Assembly: GCA_016802295.1 (NCBI GenBank)
Contig: JAESIW010000137.1
Location: forward strand, 6,713,860 to 6,777,859
Reading direction: 5' to 3'
Source of the DNA: Brachionus rotundiformis
Lineage: Eukaryota > Rotifera > Eurotatoria > Ploima > Brachionidae
DNA: 64,000 bases
This document shows, piece by piece, positions 52,890 to 64,000 of the stretch (position 1 is the stretch's first letter; every line of letters begins with the position of its first letter). Made by a program: the position numbers and the translations under genes. The notes beneath the pieces are model-generated. The model saw only the letters and a list, made by a program, of their open reading frames with translations. It was not told the DNA's origin and made no database searches.

Positions 52890-53561
52890 AGGGCTGGCGA
52901 TGATTGGAAGCAATTAAGCTATGCCTTTCAACATTTGAGCCGGCTAGATGTCCAGTCGCTACCACCTCTGGACAAGAACAAAATAGACAAAATTGACTTG
53001 ACCGAGAATAACTTCACTGGCCTGAGCGATCTTAAATTTCTGGTCGAATTCGCCAACTTGAAGACTTTGATTATGGACAAAAATCAAATACAGTCGAACA
53101 TACACTTGCCACTTATGGCCAACTTGACCACATTGTGGGTAAATCACAATAGGATAGAAAATTTGACCATCTTTATCCAAAACATAGCCGAGAGCTGTCC
53201 TAACCTGAAGTATTTGAGCATGATGAACAACAAGGCAGCGCCGTCTTATTTCAACGGCGGTACTTTGGTGGAGCACAACGACTACAGAATGTACGTGGTG
53301 TCCAAGTTAACCGGGCTGACAATGCTGGACGACAAAGAGGTCAGTCCCGAGGAGAGAAGCCACTCGATGGCAGTCTATGGAAAGGTGAAAACTAGGCGAA
53401 AGAGCTCACAGCAGAAGAAGAATAGAAAGAAGGACAAAGAGTCTAGTGGCGTGGACTCGATTGAGCCTTCATTGCAAGAATTAGAATCTCTGCCCGACTT
53501 GGAGTCGATCAGTCAGACAGAAATTGCCGATTTGCCAGACTTGCCCTCGGTTACGCCATAA
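52890..53561 (+). CDS. Leucine-rich repeat protein, LRMDA-like (5' end uncertain)
   Basis: At least 223 aa of leucine-rich repeats plus a basic, acidic tail. The open frame extends upstream of 52935 to an acceptor-like ACTAG at 52891 (reading AGDDWKQLSYAFQHLSRLDV), so a first exon is missing; an ATG at 52792 (MSRNCSANW) with a GTGAGA donor is a candidate, but its phase does not fit. LRRs: IDLTENNFTGLSDLKFLVE, LKTLIMDKNQIQSNIHLPL, LTTLWVNHNRIENLTIFIQN, CPNLKYLSMMNNKAAPSYF, then DYRMYVVSKLTGLTMLDDKE, an LRR cap. The NxAxP...YRxYVxxKLxxLxxLD pattern resembles LRMDA (C10orf11). The C-terminal tail is Lys-rich then Glu/Asp/Leu-rich. Likely intracellular scaffold. Confidence 0.75.
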   Translation, partial: RAGDDWKQLSYAFQHLSRLDVQSLPPLDKNKIDKIDLTENNFTGLSDLKFLVEFANLKTLIMDKNQIQSNIHLPLMANLTTLWVNHNRIENLTIFIQNIAESCPNLKYLSMMNNKAAPSYFNGGTLVEHNDYRMYVVSKLTGLTMLDDKEVSPEERSHSMAVYGKVKTRRKSSQQKKNRKKDKESSGVDSIEPSLQELESLPDLESISQTEIADLPDLPSVTP

Positions 53562-54915
53562 TTAATCAGCTAACAGATAAAAGCTTGCGCCTCTTGCAAT
53601 AAACTTATTAATCTGCTCTAATACATTTGTTTATTGTAAGTCAGGTTTTTTAATTTTTTTTAAATTAGTTTTTTTTGTCTATTTTAATGCTATTACTTTT
53701 TGTCAATAAACAAATATATTTGCCAATTAGTCAATACCTATTTGTAAATCGGCATTTTTTGTTCATTAATTTTATTTTTTATAATCTGATTATGTCTCGT
53801 TATTCCAGCAATTTAGACATCTCTTGTGTTGTCTACAATTATTAATCAAGGGAAAATGAAAAAAATTCTAGTAAGAAATCTGTCCTCAGTGAACTAAACG
53901 AAATACTAGGAAGTTGTAAACTTAGAAGATCTGGGAGAAAAAATAAATGATAAAATCAAAGAAATTTTATTAAACAATCGAGTATGTAAAAAAAATGGAA
54001 TTGTTGAGTCAATAAAGTACTGTATTTCTGGATCAATGACCAATTCCTAATACAATTAAAATCATGTGGCTAGCACACTTATGAAAGCATTCAATATTAT
54101 TTTTTAAATTTATTTAAAAAGACTGAATTTCACTTTATTTTTACTTTTTTTTTTTACATCACCCTCGCGGTGTTTACTGAATAAAATAAATATAAAAAAA
54201 TAAAAACTCATCCAACTTTTAAGTTGACTAGGAGTTGATGACTGGAAATTTTTTATTAATGTATCAAACAAGTCTTGTTGTATGGCCTCCTCAAAGTTAA
54301 TTTGAATAAAAAAATTAAAAAAATAAGATTGACAATTATTTTTCTGGACTGTAAAACTGACGTTCTAATGTAAACACACTTTTGGAAATTTTCGTGTTAG
54401 ATTGCGGTGAGGGACACCAACTGGGTAGAACGCGTGCTCTAAGTGAACTTTAACAATTCATATAGCACGCTGTGTGGCATGAAGTAAAAATGAATCGCTC
54501 TGAATCACTCCTATTTTTTTTCTCAATTTCATATTTATAAAATTTAATAATTATAAATATAAATAGAGCACTTATTAAGAAATAAAACTATTCGATAAAT
54601 AAGAATAAATAATGACCAATTAAAAATAATATTGTATGTTTACCAATTATCTCTTATTATTCTTTTACTTTATCTATCAATAAGTCTAATTGAGATTTCT
54701 AACAATAAAAAAATTTCTGATATAATGTTTATTTAAACATAGTTTCTTACATACATCTACTACCTTTGATAGGTCTCAATAATTAAGAAAAGATTTAAAT
54801 TGTTTATTCAAAATTTTAGAATAAATAAAGATGCCTATTAAGGTATCAAACATTTATTCTATTTATAAAACGCTAGAAGACAAAGCTAATTTAAAAAATA
54901 GAAACAGTCGCTTTG
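53562..54915. other. Intergenic, nothing recognised
   Basis: 1.35 kb AT-rich; no genes or repeats identified beyond low-complexity T and A runs. Confidence 0.45.
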
Positions 54916-55117
54916 GAAGCCTTAAGTGAAGACTTTTTTAGGTAAAAGTCGCTTGGTTTGTGGTTCCAAGCTAGTCTAAATAGTTGCCGAGTTCGCAGCC
55001 AATTTAAGTAAGTGCTCGGATGAGTGGCGCTGTTTATGACGAACGTCCCACTGGCTTCTATGTCCTAACTATGCCAATGCCGGTCCCAAGCCCGGATTAG
55101 AAAATAGGAGGGAGACA
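54916..55117 (+). mobile_element. SINE family A, short form (about 200 bp)
   Basis: Plus-strand unit from GAAGCCTTAAGTGAAGACTT to ATAGGAGGGAGAC, subtype with GCCAATTTAAGTAAGTGCTC like the 30484 and 33341 copies. Confidence 0.85.
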
Positions 55118-58100
55118 AAATTCAAACCTAACAGTATTTTATACTCTAAATAACTATTATATTTAGATTTAAATATAAATTAAATAATAATTTAATAGAT
55201 CATGAAATTTAATTTATTACGCTAAATATAATTTAAATTAAATAAGCAAAATCTATTTTTAAAAATGAGTATGGTCAATTGACCGTTTAGTTCAATTGAG
55301 CGATTGTCTTAAATTTTATCAAGTGACTAAAAGTGTGCCATACAATACTTAATGTTTTATTGGGTAACATATATCTTATTCAAATAAAAATATTTATATA
55401 TTTCAATCAATTGAGGTTAATGGACTCTGAGTCCAGCTGATTTTTAACAAAAGTAGACTATAGCACATATGAACAATTGTGGCTTGAGTCTCTGTTGACT
55501 TGTTAAGTGAACGATATGAAAATTTGCATAGATATTTTATTTAACAGTGAGACTAATTCACTGGGGAACTTAACACAGACTATTATCTAATTCTAATCTT
55601 TTTTTCGACTCAATTCACCAAATAGTCATTATCTTTATGATAATTTCTATCAATTATATTAAATTTATATTTAGAAAATTCAAATTGTGTAACATGATAA
55701 AACCTATTAATTGCTCTATATCTCTCAATAACTACAACACCAACTCCGGTCAAGTTAAATGTCTTTGATCTCAAAGTGTAATAATAAAATCTTGTTTTGT
55801 TTTCTTTATCATCTTTTGGATTAGATATGACCATTTATTAATAAAATTACTGTTCAATTTATTATTTAATTTATTGTTGTGGTTTAATCACTAACCAACA
55901 GATCTAAACGGGTCCGATACACTGAACAAAATGATTAATAAGATACATTTAACATTTATTTAAAAATAATTAAGCAAAAATATTTTCCAGGGCTTATTCT
56001 TGTCAACCATCATAATTGCAAAATAATAATCTTTCTCTTTCCTTCAGTCATCCAAAAAAATTCTGTCTGTAAGCATTCTTGTCTGGGTCTTTGATCTGTT
56101 GTTATGACTTTCGGATAGAATAGACCCGAAATTTGTTATGGAATACTTCAATTTTTAGAAGATATATATAGCAATACAGATTTGACAAGACTACTATAAA
56201 GATGTAATTTAGTCCTCAGTTAAAGGAATGAAGATTTCCACATAATCCTAAAATTGAAGAATTTAGTTTAGGTTTTTCTAGCACTGGACCTTGCCGTGGT
56301 TAAAGGCTAACTAACCTCAGAACAAAACATTCTTGGAGCAAGTATTCTCATGTTAATTTAAATTTCTAAAGAATCCGAAATTAGAGTAGAAAATAAATAT
56401 TTGTATAGTATTGTTAATTTAAAATTTGTAAATTGTGATGTTAAGGATTGGATAAAAAAAGAGCTTATGTACTTTGTATTGTCTCGGTATTGCATGTGAT
56501 GCGAAAAGACCCGATTTTAGCAAATAAAACAAAAGTTAAGTTTGTTTTGTCACTCCAAAAAAATAGCACAAACAAGGTGCCTAATGGCTGATTGTCAGTC
56601 GGCCTTTCAGACACAGATTTATTTTATTTTTTAAAATGACAGCTATTATAAAAAAATAATTGTCTTTTCTAATTAGCAAAGAATCGAGGCTAGAGTGACA
56701 ACTAGCTGCCGGCTCAAACTGGCTAAGAAAATTTTTTTCTTTAATTTCAAAACCGTATTTATTTTATTCAATGAGTTTCTACGCAGTGCATTAACCAGGC
56801 TTCTCTAATTCTAAGCTTTTATTTTTTCTTATGATTTTCTATTTAAATAAATATTTAATTTATATTCAAATTTTTGACAATATTTCACTGTATTTTTCTT
56901 AAAAACATATCTCTAAAGACACGGCTAATGTTGTGTAATCAATTTAATAACAAAAAAATAAAACTCAAATATTTATTCTAATTTTAGAATTTAATTTTTA
57001 GATTAAAGACCATTAAGCAATTTGCCAAATGAAAAATAGTCCAGAAAATAATCTTGGTTGTTTTTTTTTCTAATTTTTTAATTTTCAAAAAATCTGATTT
57101 TTTCCAAGTGGTAATTAGAGCCTTTTAAGGCTATGAGTTGGCTATTAGGATATTTGTTTAATTTGACAAAGGTTAGAAAAAAAATGCTTTTTAAATAGAA
57201 AAAAAATTAATCATTAAGCAAAGGACTTGAGCCACGGGAGCTCAAAATTGGTCTAGAAAATTTTTGACCTGTTTATCCCAAAGGCTATGTTTTATTTTCA
57301 ATTAAATCCTAAAATGTAAAAAATTAAATAGAGCTTTTTTTAATCAAATAAAATAAATTCAGAATATTAGAATTTCTTGATTCTCGATTTGCCAAAATGG
57401 CTCACTTTGTTGGTTCGAGCTTAGAGTGTATGGTTTTGTAAGCTTTGAAGGAAAATTGATTACAAAACCAAATAGGGCTTTAATCTACTAAAACCTTTTG
57501 TAAACGGATTGTTCGAAGCCTAGGAAAAAAGCTACCAATAACAACAACCACTACTACCATCACTACCACTACATATTTAGCGTAGAGTTTTAATTTTCTC
57601 TCTTTTTTTTTTACAATTCGGTGACAAGATTAGACCTTGGCAAATTTATAAACAAGTGTTTTTTTTTTTTAATTAGAAAAAATTCTCCTAATTAAATTAT
57701 TTTTTTCTATTTTGAGTTTAAGTATCTTTTAAGATAGGCCAAAGTTGTCTGATTAATTTAAAGTGATTTAAATTATGGCAATTAAAATTTTACCAAATAA
57801 AAATAACAAAAAACAATAAACTTAATAATTGATAAGTTTTGATAAATTAAAAGCAAATAAATTAAAATTTATAAAAAAAAATTTTTTTTTCTCTGATCTT
57901 AAAACTTAATTATTTATTAACTAATTAAAATTTTAAATTAAATTTTGTTATTGGCACCTATACGGCTTTGGAGTATTAAAATCAATTTGGCAGGCTTAGA
58001 ACCCCTACCAACTAAAGTGATTATTTGTCCTTTAAAAGCCGGCCATTCTCTAGCGGTCACTCAAAATTCCATCTTAACAACGACATAAAAAATATTTATT

Positions 58101-58189
58101 TTTTATTATTATATTTTTAATTTTAGATTAATTTGTGAGCGCGACTCTTGCCCATGTTTGTCGATCAATATTAATCAAGTGTGTCAACC
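55118..58189. other. 3-kb gene-free interval
   Basis: AT-rich throughout. A CAACAACCACTACTACCATCAC triplet-rich run lies near 57541-57572. An acceptor-like TTTTTAATTTTAG at about 58126 precedes the next gene by about 64 nt. One 74-codon minus frame (55610-55834) has no recognisable features. Confidence 0.45.
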
Positions 58190-59833
58190 ATGGCGATAAA
58201 CGACCCATTCAAGATGGTCAGCAGCAACCTGAGCCACACATTGGTCTCGAACAAGTCCAGAATTCCGATCAAGGTGTACCAATTGAGCAAGGCGGGCAGC
58301 ATTGTGTCCAATTTCAAGTCGAGCAGCAGCTTTAATGTGACCAAGATTCCCAAGCTGGTCAAACACGGCCACAAAGTGCCGGACAACAGCACCTTGTCGA
58401 CGAACACGTTCAGCGTGCCGGACAAGCTGCTCAAAGAGCGCAAGCAGTACAAGCGCTCGACGTCGTTCAACACCGAGAGCAACACCAATGTTTCGTCGCT
58501 CTCGGACAAGTCGCAGCTGAGCTCGTCCTCCCAGTCGGTGCACTCGGTCGCCTCCAGGGACCGAAACAGCCAAGACCTGGTCAAGTACATAAAAAAAAAG
58601 CTCAAAGAGATGGAAAAAAGGCCCACTTTGGACGAGCTGAGCGACGTGCTGGCCGAAGAGGCCAGAACCATTGGTCACAAGAAGGTCACTGTGCACACTC
58701 TGGACACCCTACGGCTCAAATACAACTCAAAGTCACTCTCCAATTCCCAGCTGTCGCACACCAAGGCCAGGCAGGTGCCGGAGGCGAACAAAAACACCAT
58801 TGAGCTGTTCTTTGCCAATTTGAAGCACATCGACCAATTGTTCAAATCGGCACAGCGGGAGCTGTTCGACAAGGCTCTGTCGGCAGCCACAACCAGCAAA
58901 ACAAACAGGTACACACTCAAATTGAGGGAGTGTATGGAAAAGTTCACTTTGGTAATGAGCGACAAGGACTCGGGCAACATTGGCCTGCTTTCGCCCGAGT
59001 CATACGCCTTTGCCAAACAAGACGTGTACAAAAATGGCGAATTTGTGCTCAGATTGGTCGCAGATTTGGTCTTCAAGTTCAGAATGTGCTTAAAATTGTA
59101 CACAAGAATAGTTGGCGAGAGTGGCAAGACCAAATTGCCATCTATTGGCAAAAAAGAGGCCGCCAACAAGGCCACTTTGATTCAAAACTCCATAGACAAC
59201 TTGAATGAGAGCTTTATCAAGGAGACAGACTGCAGTTCGATAGTGTCGGATGACGAGGACGAGCGCAACCTGCAGCACAGCCACAGCCACAACCACAGCC
59301 AAACCAACTCGCCAACTCATGCACCTAGTCACGACCAGATTGACAACTACAACAAATTGAAGAAGAAAATCTTGTATGTAAACGAGGACCTGAACGATTT
59401 GAACATGTACTTGGACAGCTTGAACAGTAGGGCCGAGCGGTGTGCCAAGCTTGAGGATCAGCTCAAATCGGAAAAGGAAATGATCAAAAAAGCAGAGGTC
59501 AGCTTGAGACTGTGCGATCAGGCAGAGCTCAAGCGCCATTTGGAAAAGCAGCTGGAGTTTTTGAGATACAAATTTAAGATAAATCTACAAGACTACAATA
59601 TTGAAAAGATATGCGCGCCTGAGATCTACACGGCCATTTCGGACACCGAGTTCAAGATATTCAAGCTCAACTCGTACCTGAAGGACTTGAATATGAGCTT
59701 GTTTTACATAGAGTCAAAGATGAACAATGTGGTCAAAAAAGCCGAGCCTAAAAATCAACAAAAACAACACCTTCCAAGACATTTACCACCGTTGCACCAA
59801 TTTAAAGATTTAGCTTTAAAGCAATTTAATTGA
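58190..59833 (+). CDS. Unrecognised 547-aa coiled-coil protein, single exon
   Basis: Start chosen at ACCATGG (58190), a good initiation context; upstream in-frame codons lack ATG. Family not recognised. Residues about 1-130 are Ser/Lys-rich and probably disordered (VSSLSDKSQLSSSSQSVHSV). Helical segments follow from DLVKYIKKKLKEMEKRPTLD, then NKNTIELFFANLKHIDQLFK and RECMEKFTLVMSDKDSGN. A His-rich stretch HSHSHNHSQTNSPTH sits near residue 370, then a strong coiled coil (LKKKILYVNEDLNDLNMYLD, KLEDQLKSEKEMIKKAEVSL, ELKRHLEKQLEFLRYKF). The tail is basic with Pro-rich HLPRHLPPLHQF. High GC and strict codon usage show it is a real gene. Perhaps cytoskeletal; this is inference. Confidence 0.8.
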   Translation: MAINDPFKMVSSNLSHTLVSNKSRIPIKVYQLSKAGSIVSNFKSSSSFNVTKIPKLVKHGHKVPDNSTLSTNTFSVPDKLLKERKQYKRSTSFNTESNTNVSSLSDKSQLSSSSQSVHSVASRDRNSQDLVKYIKKKLKEMEKRPTLDELSDVLAEEARTIGHKKVTVHTLDTLRLKYNSKSLSNSQLSHTKARQVPEANKNTIELFFANLKHIDQLFKSAQRELFDKALSAATTSKTNRYTLKLRECMEKFTLVMSDKDSGNIGLLSPESYAFAKQDVYKNGEFVLRLVADLVFKFRMCLKLYTRIVGESGKTKLPSIGKKEAANKATLIQNSIDNLNESFIKETDCSSIVSDDEDERNLQHSHSHNHSQTNSPTHAPSHDQIDNYNKLKKKILYVNEDLNDLNMYLDSLNSRAERCAKLEDQLKSEKEMIKKAEVSLRLCDQAELKRHLEKQLEFLRYKFKINLQDYNIEKICAPEIYTAISDTEFKIFKLNSYLKDLNMSLFYIESKMNNVVKKAEPKNQQKQHLPRHLPPLHQFKDLALKQFN

Positions 59834-60215
59834 TTAGTTACTTCCTTTTTTTTTAATTTTTAATTTTTTTTTCTTATGTATTTTTTTTTCTAGTTTAATT
59901 TTTTGTTTTTAAAATTTTATGTCAGCAAAGATAAGATAAAATAGATAGGGTTTTGTTCTCGTTGGTCTTCTTCTTTGGCTTTTTGAAGAAGAAATTTTGA
60001 GAATGAAATCAAATACACTTTCTTATCTTTGATACTTTCAAAAACTATTTATCTTTTTATAATAAAATATTTTCATCCTTTTAAATTAAGATTATTTATT
60101 AGCCATGTGACACGATCAAATGAAAGATTGAAATTTACATCTCAAAATCTACTCAGTATCTACTTCCAAAGACATTCTTTGGAAAGAGTGATTTATTCAA
60201 ATCTTTTGCACTTTG
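59834..60215. other. 3' flank of coiled-coil gene
   Basis: T-rich sequence then featureless AT-rich DNA. Confidence 0.35.
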
Positions 60216-60219
60216 GGGA

Positions 60220-60315
60220 TTTAAGCCAAAAAATAAGTAAGACCATTGAGTGTAGTTAAAAATTTATTTAATGGAATCCGAAATTATAACAAATAGTTAG
60301 TGGTGTAAATAGTGG
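60220..60315 (+). repeat. Family D unit (host of the MITE)
   Basis: GGGGATTTAAGCCAAAAAAT through AATAGTTAGTGGTGTAAATA, the family D end unit in inverted orientation relative to 17908. The MITE at 60324 lies at its edge. Confidence 0.65.
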
Positions 60316-60567
60316 ATAGAACGAGCAAAGTAAAATTTTTGATCAAATTTCAAGCGCTCAATCTTGCTCAAACATTTTTAGATGCGCAATTAAATTTCAT
60401 CGCTGATTTTTTATTCTTTTAACATTTCAGAGCTTTATTTTCAAACTTTTGAAAAAAAAGGATTGTAATTTCTAAAAATGCAATGAAATTTAATTGCGCA
60501 TCTAAAAATGTTTGAGCAAGATTGAGCGCTTGAAATTTGATCAAAAATTTTACTTTGCTATAGAACG
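60316..60567. mobile_element. hAT-like MITE (family E), 236 bp, perfect 77-bp terminal repeats
   Basis: ATAGAACG at 60316-60323 is repeated at 60560-60567. The element 60324-60559 begins AGCAAAGTAAAATTTTTGAT and ends with the exact reverse complement; the two 77-bp ends are identical. An 8-bp duplication fits hAT-type transposition, although the terminal sequence lacks the usual CAG start. The central 80 bp has no coding capacity. A truncated relative lies at 20560-20716. Confidence 0.9.
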
Positions 60568-61219
60568 TGTGTTTTATATCTGCGGAGTAACCAATTTGAA
60601 CTTGGTACTTTAATCAAACATAAAATCTTTAGGACTGATTTAATTATGATTTAACTTCTCTATCATTAATGGCCCTTTTCATACTTCAACTACTGAATAT
60701 ACATAGAGGTGGTAATTCTAAAAAGGAATTTAGTTTTAAAATTTGGTATTTCTTTATTATTACATACTTACTAATAAACAAACGTTTTTACCCAACGCAA
60801 TCTAATTTATGTCTTCACTTTTCTCCTCTGAGGTTACTCAAAGAGTCCAAAGTTAATAATTTTATTTGAAATTTAAAATTTTGAACTGGGTTATATGTAA
60901 GAAAATCAAATGTCTAGTGGAAAAAATAAAATAGTGTTTTAACAGTTAGTTGGAATCAAGAGTCATAACAAAAAGTTAGTGGTCTTTTAAGGATCGACGT
61001 CCACTCCTAGTCGAAGCTAAACGCTCGTTTAATACGAGACTAAAGAGTCGTTGGATTGTGCCAAGAATTAGGTCTTATAATTAGAATTACTTGAACAGAA
61101 TAAATAAAGAATTCTAAATTGACCTGATTAGTCGTAAGTGGCTAAGCAAGACTATCAAATTAATTGATTTTTAATGTAATCATTAACGATTTGGATCACT
61201 TAAGTTTTTTTATTTACAT
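60568..61219. other. Intergenic, nothing recognised
   Basis: AT-rich; a 66-codon frame at 60669-60869 shows no domain. No other signal. Confidence 0.4.
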
Positions 61220-61857
61220 TTTTATTTAGATTACATACAACAAAACTTTTCACACCGTTTTTACTACGACCGGCTACAGATCAAACTACGAATCAAAATA
61301 TAAGCTTAACTTATCTATCGGTGACCAAAAGGCCCCACTAGATCCGTTCCCAACCTTTCTTGGCATCAAATTTAATCCAAAACTCAACTTCAAAAAACAT
61401 TTTGAAGATGTACGACATAAAGTGATGCCAAAAATTAACTTAATTCGTAAGATAAAAGGTCTAATACTTTACAACTCTATTTTTTTATGCAAAATAATAT
61501 TTAGAAATTATATTCGATTTCAAATTGACTACTTACTCATCCCACTTTCAAGTTCAACTCAAAAAATTATCAATGATGCACAAAAAATGCAAAACAAAAT
61601 ACTCAGTCACATCAAATTCTTCGCATTGAAAACTAAGATCAATGCCATCCATAAGAGTCTAAATATTGACATGATGTTAAATAAATTCCTACAAAAACGA
61701 GTGGATCACCAGTAACTATTAGAAGATTTAAATGACTACCTGACAAACACTCCTGTTCCAAACAAAAAGTTCAACAACTTATTTGAAAATTTTAAAAAAA
61801 CTATTATCTAGTAAATCGCATAACCTATATTTACCTATCAACTTTATACTTTACAAA
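61220..61857 (+). pseudogene. LINE reverse transcriptase fragment (sister of 16360-17400)
   Basis: Plus-strand copy of the LINE seen inverted at 16360-17400. The 5' part is frameshifted (the FLGIKF region is present only out of frame); from 61425 it reads PKINLIRKIKGLILYNSIFL, CKIIFRNYIRFQIDYLLIPL, SSSTQKIINDAQKMQNKILS. The 3' tail around 61800 preserves the empty site of the hAT MITE inserted at 16419. Confidence 0.85.
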
Positions 61858-62605
61858 TTAAATGTATATTATTTTATCCTGCTATAATCATTTTTGTGCT
61901 CTGTTGTTTATGTTAAAAAAGTTAGACTTTTTATAATAAACTTCAAACCACAAATGGGACCTAGTTAATACAAAAACTTTTCAGTTCCAAAACTTGGTAT
62001 TTCTTAAAACTAAACTTTCTTAAATAAATATATATAGATCTCGTTTATCTTTATTTAATTTTTTGTTGCACATAATTTGCTATTGGATTTTTCTTTTATG
62101 AAATTGTCAACAAAAAACCTTGCTGCTATACTAGTTAAAATTTCCTTATTTTTGATAAATAATATCGATTTTTGTTATCATAATTATTTTCATAAAGAGG
62201 TTAAGTCAGCACCTATTTTGAAAAAGATTGGTCTGACTATACTTTTTAGACATAGAAGGGTAGCATGACTGGCAGTTGACTTTTACAAAGCCAATTTTTA
62301 ATCTTATCTTTTGAATACAAATTTTTAAAATTTACTCTTTAATTATGCATTTTTGTCATTGGTAGTTAATTTTGTATTAGGTAATTATTCTACAAAAAAA
62401 TATCTATTCAGATTTAAAAATTTATTATGCATAAATGTTTGTGTGCCGATTAGCTTTTTAATTATATATACCTTTTATTATCGCTTTAAAGAGAATATAC
62501 CACTAATTTTTAATTTGAAAATTAAAATTTTTATATTTGACTAAAAGATAAGTATTTAATCAGGTCAGAATAAGTAAATATCTTGTTTTTATCAAAGTAG
62601 GGCCA
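61858..62605. other. Intergenic upstream of the membrane protein gene
   Basis: AT-rich with short chance frames; no motif supported. Confidence 0.4.
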
Positions 62606-63289
62606 ATGCTTTTGGTCAACAATCTAAAATTATTTCGCAAAGCACTGAGACAAATGAAGCTCATGAACAAAGGTCAAGCAAGTCGGATGAGAAGGTTGGT
62701 CGTGTTGATGACAGCTATATTGCTTTGTTCGCTGATTCTGATGAGAAGTGGGGACATAGATGATGACCAAAAAGCAGCCATGACACAACCAGAGAGCACA
62801 CATGTGCACGTAAAGCGCATCAACAAGCTGCTTGGCATCCTGGCGCTAAAAGAGCCATGGCTAATTGGAATAAGAAACTATTTGAGCTCCAAAATAGCCA
62901 TTGGGCAGTTTGAGAGACTTAACCAAGATGAAATAGACAAGTATTTTGAGCTAGATGGCCGAAAAGTGACCGTGAACGAAAATTTTATGCATATGCTCAA
63001 AAGCTTAAATGAGTCAACAGATTTCCATGCGAAACCAAGTGTCCAAAAACTGGTATTTGTACTCGCTGGAAACAAAGAATTTTTCAAACCGTTAAAACAT
63101 GCTGTCACACTGGCAAAAAAATATTTTCCAAATAACAGAATGATCATTTTTAATCTTGGTATGGATTCGGCTATGATCAAAGAATTGGTCGATGTGTGCC
63201 AATGTGAAATCAAGCCTTTTAATACCCACAACTATCCGCCTCATTTTAAAAATCTAAAAACTTATAGTTGGAAACCAATTATTATTCAG
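62606..63289 (+). CDS. Type II membrane protein, DUF1647/glycosyltransferase-like, first exon (partial)
   Basis: First coding exon of 228 codons, ending at a GT donor (CAG|GTAAAA) after ...YSWKPIIIQ; the rest is not found in the remaining 700 bp and probably lies beyond the window. A basic N-terminus (about 32 aa, SRMRRL) precedes one hydrophobic segment (VVLMTAILLCSLILM), the layout of a Golgi type II protein with lumenal catalytic domain. The lumenal part has KLVFVLAGNKEFFKPLKHAV, FPNNRMIIFNLGMDSAMIKE and FNTHNYPPHFKNLKTYSWKP. This last motif (FDxxxYPxHxxNLxxYxWKP) is typical of the invertebrate DUF1647 group, thought to be glycosyltransferase-like. Function unproven. Confidence 0.75.
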
Positions 63290-64000
63290 GTAAAAAAAAA
63301 AAGCAAAATAAATTTTCTAAATAATTAAACAATTAGCTTTTATTAAATTGACTCATATTTTTTTATTTAATAAGATAATTTAGGAAAGGGGAATTTGATT
63401 CATATAAATTGCACGTTTACCTTGATAGGAAGACGCTTTTAGAATTTTGTTTTGAGTTCTAGGTGGTGATTATCCTAATGATATGTAATAAAATTTTGCT
63501 TAAAATATCATTCAAACATTTTTCTCAATACAAATTGTTTCACTATCTTTATTAGACAATTACGAATCTACTAATATACATTTGAATGTATGCAAATAGT
63601 TTCAAATGTTGATTGGAAGACGTTTAATTGCTTTTAGAATTTTGTTTTGAGTTCTAGCTAGTGATGTTTCTGATTTTCCTTAACCTCGAAGAGCAAGAGA
63701 AAAGTATTTGGGTTCAGAGCTTTCTAAAAAATGCGACACACGGTCAAGTCCTAATAGCATATTTTTCAGGAAAATCGAACATTACTTAAGCACCTAAAAG
63801 TATCGAATTCTTTAGTTTAATCTAACGATTCTAATAAAAGAATTCAAATTTAACAAATTTATTAAAAGCCACATGATTTGAAGAGATTTTTGAAGAAAAA
63901 TAAAGCAATAGAGTAAATAAGTAAAACCATAGATTTGTTCAGAATTTTGTCTAGATTTAAAAAACATAAGTGATCGGAAGAGTGGGCTCATAATTGATCC
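63290..64000. repeat. Intron or downstream sequence with short direct repeat
   Basis: The string CTTTTAGAATTTTGTTTTGAGTTCTAG occurs at about 63435 and 63633, followed by similar GTGAT sequence, a direct repeat about 200 bp apart. Otherwise AT-rich; probably the first intron of the membrane protein gene. Confidence 0.5.

Noticed and set aside
55610..55834. 74-codon minus-strand open frame
   Set aside because: No domain, AT-rich codons like the surrounding non-coding DNA, no splice or start context.
62077..62544. Two 63-codon plus-strand frames
   Set aside because: Phe/Ile/Lys/Asn-rich translations typical of AT-rich non-coding DNA.
1..64000. tRNA, rRNA and CRISPR features
   Set aside because: No convincing cloverleaf with A and B boxes, no rRNA-like conserved blocks and no regularly spaced repeat array were found by reading; a covariance-model scan would be needed to exclude tRNAs fully.

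Overview
This is an AT-rich animal nuclear window with short spliceosomal introns. Intron lengths fall in two classes: a minimal class of about 45-65 nt (many exactly 48-52) and a few long introns (650-1460 nt) that hold repeats. The gene set (sigma-type GST, intracellular serpin, GH18 chitinase with a peritrophin-type chitin-binding domain, M14 carboxypeptidases, Ly6 protein, nuclear receptor, PDCD4, exocyst Sec5) fits a small-genome protostome. A monogonont rotifer would suit the base composition and intron size, but that is a guess from general features, not a demonstrated match.

Layout. 0.5-5.8 kb: a uridine-kinase-like gene, a GST and a serpin (all minus strand), with fragments of non-LTR reverse transcriptases and one LTR-element end between them. 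6.1-8.5 kb: an eight-exon chitinase (minus). 8.6-14.8 kb: a gene-poor stretch of decayed retroelements containing a clean piggyBac-type MITE with TTAA duplications. 14.8-16.1 kb: an intronless amine-type GPCR. 16.4-18.9 kb: a reverse-transcriptase fragment split by an hAT-type MITE, then an RTE-like SINE. 19.1-20 kb: a C6orf136-like mitochondrial gene. 22.4-28.0 kb: a complete six-exon EXOC2/Sec5, whose two long introns carry near-identical repeat blocks. 28.75-30.2 kb: a 590-bp inverted duplication in which each arm encodes the same 100-aa Cys/Pro/Met-rich repeat protein. 31.3-32.8 kb: PDCD4 (minus). 35.0-42.3 kb: three head-to-tail M14 carboxypeptidase genes (minus), followed by a Ly6-type gene. 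45.1-46.5 kb: a nuclear receptor. 48-49 kb: an unrecognised basic protein. 49.4-52.5 kb: a gene desert with a structured GC-richer island and a MULE-type MITE. 52.9-53.6 kb: an LRMDA-like LRR protein. 58.2-59.8 kb: an unrecognised coiled-coil protein. 62.6 kb onward: the first exon of a type II membrane protein resembling DUF1647 glycosyltransferase-like proteins, cut by the window end.

The digestive and cuticle genes (chitinase, carboxypeptidase cluster, serpin) make a plausible protein- and chitin-handling set, but there is no operon-like logic here. The strongest unusual signals are the mirrored pair of 100-aa repeat genes, whose differences are all synonymous; a carboxypeptidase exon copied in reverse 6.5 kb away beside a SINE; datable MITE insertions with visible empty sites; GC-AG introns; and catalytic-residue substitutions in the chitinase and in two carboxypeptidases.
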